Shown here: piece after piece, positions 1-5,430 of the stretch
Layout of the letters: each line of letters starts with the position of its first letter
Position numbering within the stretch: position 1 is the stretch's first letter
From: Oscillospiraceae bacterium
Lineage (GTDB): Bacteria; Bacillota_A; Clostridia; Oscillospirales; Ruminococcaceae
NCBI GenBank assembly: GCA_017440445.1
Contig: JAFSHE010000212.1
Span: 1-11,181, forward strand
Length of the DNA: 11,181 bases
Reading direction: 5' to 3'
Program-made: the position numbers and the translations under genes
The notes under the pieces: model-generated
What the model saw: only the letters and a program-made list of their open reading frames with translations
The model's database searches: none
Told to the model about the DNA's origin: nothing

Positions 1-39
1 CAATTGCTTGCACAATTGATCTCATCACATATATATTGT

Positions 40-1293
40 TTACATTTCCAAGCTTTCCACATTCAACAGAAAATCATACACACTTATAACAAGTATGCCA
101 TCATCGGTATAGCTGGGAGCTGTCGTGTCCTTTACTACAATTATCTTCTTGAACGAATCATCTATCCGCAGCAGCGAGTTTGACTCCTGCTGCATTTTTT
201 CGCTGTCGGGAATAGCAAAGGCGGACTGAACATAATACCGCTTGGAACCTTTATTGCACACAAAATCCACTTCTAGCTGCTTGCGTACAAGGCTACCGTT
301 CTTATCCTTCTGACTAACTGTAACTATTCCTACATCTACATTAAAGCCTCTTGCCAGAAGTTCGTTGTAGATAATGTTCTCCATTGTGTGGTTTTCTTCG
401 ATCTGACGGAAATTGATACGGGCATTACGCAATCCCACATCGCTGAAATAGTATTTTTGTGGAGTGTCAATATACTTTCTGCCTTTTATATCATAGCGAG
501 TGGCTCTGCCAACTACAAAGGCATCACAGAGATAATCAAGATAGCTTTTTATGGTGTTAGAGCTTATAGTCTTATTCTTCTTGCTCTTAAATGTGTCAGC
601 GAGCTTTTTCGGGTTGGTAAGTGAGCCGATTCCCGATGAAAGGATATCTATCAACTCCTCAAATTCTTCCTTGTTCTTTATGCTGTGTCTGCCCACGATG
701 TCATTGATGTAGGTTTCCTTAAACAAGGTCTTGAGCAGCTCGATTTTTTGTTCGGGAGTGGGGAGCAGCACAACAGGGGGCAGACCGCCGTACAGAACAT
801 ACTCGTTCCAACCATCATACTTGTTGCCTTCATACACCGACATAAATTCCGCAAAGGAAAGCGGCTGGATATGAAGTTCATCACCACGACCACGGAACTC
901 TGTAATTATATCCTTGGATAGGAAACGGGCATTGCTGCCTGTTACATAAACATCTACATTCTTGATACGCATTAGCCCATTAAGAACAGATTCAAACTCG
1001 CCTAACAGCTGCACTTCGTCAAGTAGAATATAATACATATTATCATCAACGAGCTGCTCCTTGATAAAAGGATACAGCACTTCAGGATCACGATATTTTT
1101 TATTCTCAAAGCTGTCAAAGGCAATCTCGATAATGTGGCTCTCGTCAACACCGTTTTCTATAAGGTAATTTTTGAATAATGAAAAGAGAAGATATGACTT
1201 TCCGCAGCGTCGTATTCCTGTAACCACTTTAATCAGACCGTTGTGCTTTTTCATTATCAGCTTGTTAAGGTAATGATCTCGTTTTATTTCCAT
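40..1293 (-). CDS. P-loop ATPase with C-terminal DUF4143 (AAA family ATP-binding protein)
   Basis: This is a 417-residue protein of the common ATPase/DUF4143 family, whose cellular role is not settled. Visible motifs in order are Walker A GIRRCGKS (residues 26-33), Walker B ILLDEVQ (89-95), a sensor-like TGSNARFLS (118-126), GGLPPVV (169-175), and the DUF4143 part from about 190 with KYYFSDVGLRN (280-290). Near the end, EVDFV (341-345) and YYVQ (353-356) resemble a degenerate PD-(D/E)XK nuclease core. I chose the ATG at 1293 because AGAGGTG lies 6-7 bases upstream. An in-frame ATG at 1323 would add 10 residues but has no ribosome binding site. Length is typical for the family. It is transcribed alone from its own promoter (1356-1384). 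The gene is AT-richer than leuS or the DUF4430 operon, consistent with accessory DNA. Family call is firm; function is unknown. Confidence 0.88.
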   Translation of the reverse strand: MEIKRDHYLNKLIMKKHNGLIKVVTGIRRCGKSYLLFSLFKNYLIENGVDESHIIEIAFDSFENKKYRDPEVLYPFIKEQLVDDNMYYILLDEVQLLGEFESVLNGLMRIKNVDVYVTGSNARFLSKDIITEFRGRGDELHIQPLSFAEFMSVYEGNKYDGWNEYVLYGGLPPVVLLPTPEQKIELLKTLFKETYINDIVGRHSIKNKEEFEELIDILSSGIGSLTNPKKLADTFKSKKNKTISSNTIKSYLDYLCDAFVVGRATRYDIKGRKYIDTPQKYYFSDVGLRNARINFRQIEENHTMENIIYNELLARGFNVDVGIVTVSQKDKNGSLVRKQLEVDFVCNKGSKRYYVQSAFAIPDSEKMQQESNSLLRIDDSFKKIIVVKDTTAPSYTDDGILVISVYDFLLNVESLEM

Positions 1294-1355
1294 ATAGTAC
1301 ACCTCTATTGAATTTTTTTGCATATTTGACAGTAAATTTTCAGTAGACTGATTAT

Positions 1356-1384
1356 ATTATACCCTTATATTTATGAATAGTCAA
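1356..1384 (-). promoter_or_regulatory. Sigma-A promoter of the DUF4143 ATPase gene
   Basis: On the reverse strand, TTGACT (1379-1384) and TATAAT (1356-1361) are separated by exactly 17 bases. The predicted start of transcription is near 1349, giving a leader of about 55 bases to the preferred ATG at 1293. The upstream in-frame ATG at 1323 would lie inside this transcript but lacks a Shine-Dalgarno sequence. Confidence 0.8.
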
Positions 1385-1438
1385 TATCTCTATTGAAAAA
1401 ACAGTGCAAAATATGCAAAAATTCTCAATGAATAGAAA

Positions 1439-1463
1439 CAGGTGCGACACGGTGTCGCACCTG
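1439..1463. repeat. Near-perfect 25-base palindrome (12-bp arms)
   Basis: The arms CAGGTGCGACAC and GTGTCGCACCTG flank a single central base. As RNA it would form a GC-rich hairpin with a 3-5 base loop. On the reverse strand it is followed by TTTCTATTC, a poor U-tract, so it could be a weak terminator protecting the downstream ATPase promoter from readthrough. It could equally be a protein-binding dyad or a mobile repeat. It sits about 55 bases upstream of the ATPase -35 box. Confidence 0.6.
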
Positions 1464-1500
1464 ATGAAAAATTGTCCGTTACACAATTTGTACTTCTCCA

Positions 1501-1793
1501 GAAATAATATCAGGCAGATGTTTGGATGTAATTGTGTACTTTATTGATGAGAATGGTTCTTTTACAAATATAATGCACTTTTTATATGTACTGTTATAAA
1601 AAAGACCGCAAAAAAATTTCACTACGATGATGCTTTAAAAGGGAATAATCTTAAGTCATTTAAGATATTGTTACCAGAAGGAGAAAACGGTGAGCCAGAT
1701 TGGGCATATATGGATAGCTATATGCGTCTAATTGAAGAAAAGGCAAAAAATAAAATGGAAGTACTTTTATCATTGCTAAATCAAGAAGATTGA
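1501..1793 (+). pseudogene. Remnant of a restriction-modification specificity (S) subunit, C-terminal end, frameshifted
   Basis: The last 70 or so codons before the TGA at 1791-1793 read as the C-terminus of a type I or BcgI-type S subunit. From about 1566 come KYNALFICTVIKK, then FHYDDALKGNNLKSFKILLP, then GEPDWAYMDSYM and a Lys/Glu-rich end. This matches the family pattern 'ALFI.T.I', a residue run ending 'KI.LP', then 'G.PD..YME.Y'. Immediately upstream the similarity (DVIVYFIDENGSFT, about 1528-1566) continues in a different frame, while the C-terminal frame is closed by TGA codons at 1545 and 1548. So there is a frameshift near 1560-1566. No start, no target-recognition domain and no methylase or nuclease partner is present. 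The 5' limit is uncertain. I read this as the scar of a lost restriction-modification locus. Confidence 0.62.
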
Positions 1794-1817
1794 AATTATT
1801 ATGTTCGCTAAAAATGG

Positions 1818-1843
1818 CAGGGATAACCACCACGTTATCCCTG
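1818..1843. terminator. Intrinsic terminator, probably bidirectional
   Basis: A 10-bp perfect stem (CAGGGATAAC / GTTATCCCTG) encloses a 6-base loop. On the reverse strand it begins 5 bases after the stop of the DUF234 ATPase gene and is followed by CCATTTTTAG. On the forward strand, where the S-subunit remnant ends 25 bases before it, it is followed by TAATTTTATTT. It probably serves both. Confidence 0.8.
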
Positions 1844-1848
1844 TAATT

Positions 1849-3297
1849 TTATTTATACACTACAATCTCATCCAAGTCACACAACACAATACGTCTGTCA
1901 CTTTCCGACTCTTTGATTACATTCTCATCAAACCCAGACTCCGAGAACAGATAGTAGTAAAATTCTGCCTTATCCTTATACGATGCCAGCTTTGCAGCGG
2001 TATCGAGGTATTCTGAATATCTGAACGGCTTGCCCTTGAATTTGCACTCTCCCACAAGATACTTGTCGGACTGCTTTGAAATCGCCAGCAGGTCAATCTC
2101 GGTGTCGGCAAGCTCGGTCTGATTTTCCTTTCTTCGTACAGTTGTCTTGCCCCACCATCTGCCCATCTTCGAGTATCTGAACGGCAGCTCGCCTGCTTTC
2201 TGCAATTCTCTCACATACTCTCGGCAGACATCCTCAAAGGACATTGCCGCAAATTCGTGGAGCAACGGCTCAACGGAGTATTTATAAACACCGTCAACAT
2301 CTCCGCCTTCAAGCTCGGATATATTTGTGAACACAAAGGCATACCAGAAACGGAAGAAATTATCGGTAATTCGGTACAAGCCTCTGTTTGTGTTGGCTTT
2401 CTCCTTTGTGCTTTCCGATACGGAAAATTCACGCTCAACGATTCCCAGCTCAATGAGATTTTTCAGATACACGCTGGTTTTCGATGTGTCATCAATAAGC
2501 GATTTTACGCTTATATCATTCAGCTTTGTATTTCCGAGGGCGACTGCCTCGATAATGGAGTTGTAAACGGGAGTTTCACGCAGCTCCTGTCTTAACAGAA
2601 ACTCGACCTCGCTGTATAAGGCACTACCTTTTGTAAGAATACTCTTTTTGATATTCTCTTCAAGCGTTTTGCTGTTATCAAACTGCTGTAAGTAATGAGG
2701 AATACCGCCAAGAACGGAATATGCGATGACCTTATCTCTTGCAGAGTAGTCGGGGAAGAATTTTACTGCGTCGTAAAATCCCATTTCGGTCATTTTATAT
2801 ATGCCTGTTGCACGTCCATAAAGCGGATTTTTCTCGGCAAGCAGTTCCTTTTCAATAAAGCTCATAGCACTGCCACAGAGAACAAGCATTATGTTTTCAT
2901 CTTTGAGGATTTCGTCCCATAGGTTTTGAAGAATTGAGGGAACACTCTCGTTACCTTTGCACATATATGGAAATTCATCAATAACAACCAGCTTTTTCTT
3001 GTCGCCGTAGGGCAGTTCAGTTATACTGCGGATTGCCTTATCCCAGTCGGAAAACTCCGATATATATGCACTTGCAGGGATATTTTCCCTTAAGAGTTTT
3101 TCGGAGAATGTTTTAAGCTGGAGCCTGTCGGTACATTCACGACAGGAGAAAAAAAGATGCGGCTTACCCTTGCAGAACTGTCGCAATGTTTCAGTTTTGC
3201 CCACACGTCTGCGACCGTAAAGAACTATAAGCTCGCCCTTGTTGCTGTTGTAGCGGTCATTCAAAAATTGTAATTCAGCTTCTCTTCCTATGAACAT
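1849..3297 (-). CDS. Archaeal-type P-loop ATPase with C-terminal DUF234 (nuclease-like)
   Basis: This 482-residue protein starts with MFIGREAELQ, the hallmark of the Arch_ATPase family. Walker A is GRRRVGKT (28-35), Walker B is LVVIDEFPYM (103-112), then a sensor CGSAMSFIE (141-149) and PLYGRATG (158-165). A winged-helix-like stretch follows (about 248-290), then YRITDNFFRFWYAF (308-321), typical of DUF234. The C-terminus keeps an intact PD-(D/E)XK-like set: TEID (399-402) and GECK (416-419). The ATG at 3297 is chosen because AGGTGA ends 5 bases upstream; a GTG at 3306 lies inside that ribosome binding site and is not credible. It has its own promoter and terminator, so it is monocistronic. 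The family is widespread in gut Firmicutes and Bacteroidetes, often in several copies, with unknown role. A DNA-acting role is inferred only from the nuclease-like residues. Confidence 0.88.
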   Translation of the reverse strand: MFIGREAELQFLNDRYNSNKGELIVLYGRRRVGKTETLRQFCKGKPHLFFSCRECTDRLQLKTFSEKLLRENIPASAYISEFSDWDKAIRSITELPYGDKKKLVVIDEFPYMCKGNESVPSILQNLWDEILKDENIMLVLCGSAMSFIEKELLAEKNPLYGRATGIYKMTEMGFYDAVKFFPDYSARDKVIAYSVLGGIPHYLQQFDNSKTLEENIKKSILTKGSALYSEVEFLLRQELRETPVYNSIIEAVALGNTKLNDISVKSLIDDTSKTSVYLKNLIELGIVEREFSVSESTKEKANTNRGLYRITDNFFRFWYAFVFTNISELEGGDVDGVYKYSVEPLLHEFAAMSFEDVCREYVRELQKAGELPFRYSKMGRWWGKTTVRRKENQTELADTEIDLLAISKQSDKYLVGECKFKGKPFRYSEYLDTAAKLASYKDKAEFYYYLFSESGFDENVIKESESDRRIVLCDLDEIVVYK

Positions 3298-3317
3298 ATA
3301 TCTCACCTCGTTTATCT

Positions 3318-3343
3318 AATCGTGATTTAGTAAATCGTGATTT
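3318..3343. repeat. Two tandem operator-like repeats AATCGTGATTT
   Basis: AATCGTGATTT occurs at 3318-3328 and again at 3333-3343, a 15-base period. Each copy is an imperfect dyad (AATC-GT-GATT). They lie between the -10 box and the ribosome binding site of the DUF234 ATPase gene, across the predicted transcription start, where a repressor would block transcription. Which protein binds them, if any, cannot be told from the sequence. Confidence 0.6.
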
Positions 3344-3349
3344 GATATT

Positions 3350-3378
3350 ATTATACCCCATAATTCTATAAAAATCAA
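3350..3378 (-). promoter_or_regulatory. Sigma-A promoter of the DUF234 ATPase gene
   Basis: On the reverse strand TTGATT (3373-3378) and TATAAT (3350-3355) are spaced by 17 bases. Predicted transcription starts near 3343, inside the tandem repeat, with a leader of about 45 bases to the ATG at 3297. Confidence 0.75.
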
Positions 3379-3399
3379 GAGGAAAGAGAAATTTTGTTG

Positions 3400-3574
3400 A
3401 TAAAATCAGACGATACTCCTTCTCTGATATTGTAAGCCACAATCAAAAACTAACAAACAACTAACAAAACGGAAAGAAAACGGCATTGTAATGCGAATAT
3501 AAGTTACCCAAGCGATAAGAAATCTTATCCAAGAGATAATTTCAGCCTACGGGCATTATCGATACGAGAAAACG
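3400..3574 (+). other. AT-rich gene-free stretch leading into a terminator
   Basis: No open frame with a credible start is seen in either strand. The stretch holds a small hairpin with 7-bp arms (GATAAGA / TCTTATC, about 3515-3530) and an A/C-rich run with repeated 'aacaaac' and 'ctaacaaa' motifs around 3445-3470. It runs directly into the forward terminator at 3575. It may be the body of a small RNA or the tail of a deleted gene. I found no convincing promoter for it. Confidence 0.3.
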
Positions 3575-3603
3575 ACCTCCCTGTTTTTGCAGGGAGGTTT
3601 TTT
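3575..3603 (+). terminator. Strong intrinsic terminator without an evident upstream gene
   Basis: The stem ACCTCCCTG / CAGGGAGGT (9 bp, perfect) has a 6-base loop and is followed directly by a run of T (3598-3603). The orientation is clearly forward. The only gene upstream, the DUF234 ATPase, runs the other way, so the terminator has no visible client. Confidence 0.85.
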
Positions 3604-3768
3604 GTGTATTCGTTGAAGATCACTCATGCCGAGGTACATTTCTCTGCCACCTGCGAGCGGCCACAAGCTTCGGGGAATACTCGTCAAGCTCGGTGAATGT
3701 GCCTATATGCCTCGTCCGAGAGCGATCAGCTGTTGGCAGGGGCGGCGCAGACGGAGGTCATCCTGCTG
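3604..3768. other. GC-richer gene-free stretch, possibly decayed coding DNA
   Basis: This 165-base stretch is distinctly GC-richer than the DNA on its left. On the reverse strand one frame is open across much of it (up to a TGA near 3624), with GTFTELDEYSPKLVAARRW as its most protein-like part. There is no start codon with a ribosome binding site, and I recognise no family. It may be a gene fragment or simple intergenic sequence. Confidence 0.25.
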
Positions 3769-3797
3769 TTGCAATATTGGAAAAAATATGTTATACT
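3769..3797 (+). promoter_or_regulatory. Extended -10 promoter of the GNAT operon
   Basis: TTGCAA (3769-3774) and TATACT (3792-3797) are spaced by 17 bases, and the -10 box is preceded by TG with one intervening base, the extended -10 form. Transcription should start near 3804, about 45 bases before the GNAT start codon. Confidence 0.78.
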
Positions 3798-3847
3798 GAA
3801 AGCGTTGGTTTAGTTCATCTGATGAACGGTCTATTTTGGAGAAAAAA

Positions 3848-4576
3848 ATGCAGAATGATATTATCGGTATACTGGGACTGAACGAGCTTTTCTCGCTTCA
3901 GGAAAACGACAGGACTATCACAGTTATCTCGGCTGACAGCGCACAGCGACTGGTGCTTGAGAAGCTTTACGGTGCTTTACTGGTGCGTGAGAATTCTATC
4001 TGCGCCATATCTGCGGAAAAACTGTACCGCACGCTAAACAATGCGCTGCCGATAAACATTATCGTGCTTCCCTCGGCAGCTGAGGGAACAAACGGGATAA
4101 TGGAACATCTCGGCGCACTGCCGATAAGCTTTCCCTGTGAGGGCTGCGCATATCTTCTGGAGCCTGCGGGCGGAGAGGGTGTGTTCTATCACACCGAGGT
4201 CAGGGACTACCCTGCGGAGGACATCGCCTCGCTGCTGCACTCGGTATACTGGGATCTCGATACCGACCCAGAGGTGCTGCGCCGTGCCATGCTGAATGCG
4301 ACACGTGTGACAGCCGCATGGCACCGTGGAAGGATGGTGGGCATCATCCGCAGCATGGACGACGACTGCTGGAGCGCAAACATCGACTGTCTAGTGGTAC
4401 ACAGCGAGTATCAGGGCAGAGGAGTAGGCAGCAGCCTTATCCGTCGGATGCTTGACAGGACAGGTCATATAATGAACATAAGCCTCAGCCCCAATGACCC
4501 GCACAACAACACATTCTACTTTAAATTCGGATTTCAGCTTGTGGAAGGCAGCAGCCTGTTACAGAAGTACAACTGA
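3848..4576 (+). CDS. GNAT family N-acetyltransferase with extra N-terminal region
   Basis: The 242-residue product has a GCN5-related acetyltransferase domain in its C-terminal half (about 125-242). Motif A is clear: IDCLVVHSEYQGRGVGSSLI, where QGRGVG (189-194) is the acetyl-CoA pyrophosphate-binding loop. NNTFYFKFGFQLVEG (221-235) is the usual motif B end. The first 120 or so residues are not a recognised domain and make the protein longer than the usual single GNAT of 140-180 residues; they may be a degenerate second GNAT fold. The substrate cannot be told. The ATG at 3848 is chosen because TTGGAG lies just upstream; an in-frame TTG at 3836 overlaps that ribosome binding site. It is the first gene of an operon; the next gene starts 24 bases after its stop. 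Confidence 0.85.
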   Translation: MQNDIIGILGLNELFSLQENDRTITVISADSAQRLVLEKLYGALLVRENSICAISAEKLYRTLNNALPINIIVLPSAAEGTNGIMEHLGALPISFPCEGCAYLLEPAGGEGVFYHTEVRDYPAEDIASLLHSVYWDLDTDPEVLRRAMLNATRVTAAWHRGRMVGIIRSMDDDCWSANIDCLVVHSEYQGRGVGSSLIRRMLDRTGHIMNISLSPNDPHNNTFYFKFGFQLVEGSSLLQKYN

Positions 4577-4600
4577 CCCGATCGGAAAAGAGGTTGAAAA

Positions 4601-5386
4601 ATGCAGGATATTATTGCTTTTCTGGAGGAGCATATCGAGTTATTCACCCTGCTGCTGACGATAGCGGGCGGCAGCTTTGCGCTGTATCAGTGGAGGATAT
4701 CCGTAAAAAACAGCAAGGCAGAGTACGTAGACAAGCTTCTTCAGCGCATGCAGGACGACCCTGATATCAGGCAGTTCCTTACCCTGAACGACTACGAAAC
4801 GGAGTGGTATAACGAGGATTTCCACGAGGACCATTCCGAGGAGGCGGTAGCAATAAAGGCAGACAGAGCGCTGTTCTTCTTCAACTATCTGTGCTACCTC
4901 AACCAGCAGAAGATAATCAGAAAAAACGAGTTCAGGATATTTGAATACTACATGATATCGGTGATACAGTACGGACATACACAGGGCTACATGCTTGACC
5001 TGTATCAGTACTCGCTGACGGAAAAAAGGGAGTTCCCATTTACACTGTTTATGGATTACGGCATAAAGAAACGTCTGATGCCGAAGCAATTCAAGGACCC
5101 CGACTTCTTCCGCTACATGATGATGTGCGAATCGGGCAGCGGAAACTTCCCCCGTATATACAGACAGATATATGACTCCCACGGACGTTACAGGCTGCTG
5201 TATACCTACTCACGCTGCTGCTTCTGCGAGAACTTCGTAAACGGCGCCTGCACAAAGGGCAGGGATCACAAGGAGCATTTCTGGTTCCTTGACGCAAATA
5301 TCTGCGATGATTTCATCTACGTTGACAGCAGATGGCAGAACAAAAACGCCTATACATACTCCACACTTAAGGACAAGGAAATATAA
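4601..5386 (+). CDS. Single-pass membrane protein with C-terminal cysteine cluster, unknown function
   Basis: I do not recognise a named family. The 261-residue protein has one N-terminal membrane helix (about 12-30, FTLLLTIAGGSFALYQW) followed by basic residues, so the bulk should face the cytoplasm. The body (40-200) is rich in aromatic and charged residues and looks alpha-helical. The C-terminus carries CCFC (206-209), C217, H223, H226 and C235 followed by DDF, a spacing that could hold zinc or an iron-sulfur centre. AGAGG lies 7 bases before the ATG. The 24-base gap from the GNAT gene and the shared terminator say the two are co-transcribed. The general layout (short membrane anchor, helical body) recalls DUF4760-like proteins, but that is only a resemblance. 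Confidence 0.75.
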   Translation: MQDIIAFLEEHIELFTLLLTIAGGSFALYQWRISVKNSKAEYVDKLLQRMQDDPDIRQFLTLNDYETEWYNEDFHEDHSEEAVAIKADRALFFFNYLCYLNQQKIIRKNEFRIFEYYMISVIQYGHTQGYMLDLYQYSLTEKREFPFTLFMDYGIKKRLMPKQFKDPDFFRYMMMCESGSGNFPRIYRQIYDSHGRYRLLYTYSRCCFCENFVNGACTKGRDHKEHFWFLDANICDDFIYVDSRWQNKNAYTYSTLKDKEI

Positions 5387-5387
5387 C

Positions 5388-5420
5388 AAAACGCACAGGA
5401 TGATTTCCTGTGCGTTTTTT
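5388..5420. terminator. Terminator between convergent operons, bidirectional
   Basis: A perfect stem ACGCACAGGA / TCCTGTGCGT, extended by AAA/TTT, has the loop TGATT (5401-5405). The forward side ends in TTTTTTG, a strong U-tract for the GNAT operon, and starts right after the stop at 5386. On the reverse strand the hairpin is followed by TTTTG and begins about 10 bases past the end of the barrel/DUF4430 gene, so it probably ends that operon too. Confidence 0.88.
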
Positions 5421-5430
5421 GTATATGTCG

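Noticed and set aside
1..18. Inverted repeat CAATTG...CAATTG at the window edge as a terminator of the DUF4143 ATPase gene
   Set aside because: The stem is only 6 AT-rich base pairs and the DNA beyond it is outside the window, so no U-tract can be seen.
388..624. Small forward open frame of 78 codons
   Set aside because: It is antisense within the DUF4143 ATPase gene, which is well supported by its motifs.
3318..3343. Start of a CRISPR array
   Set aside because: There are only two 11-base repeats with a 4-base gap; no spacers or further repeats follow.
3693..3881. Small forward open frame ahead of the GNAT gene
   Set aside because: It crosses the GNAT promoter and start codon, has no ribosome binding site and shows no recognisable protein pattern.
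4640..5182. A 180-codon open frame on the reverse strand
   Set aside because: It is antisense to the membrane protein gene, which has the better start, an operon position and a terminator.
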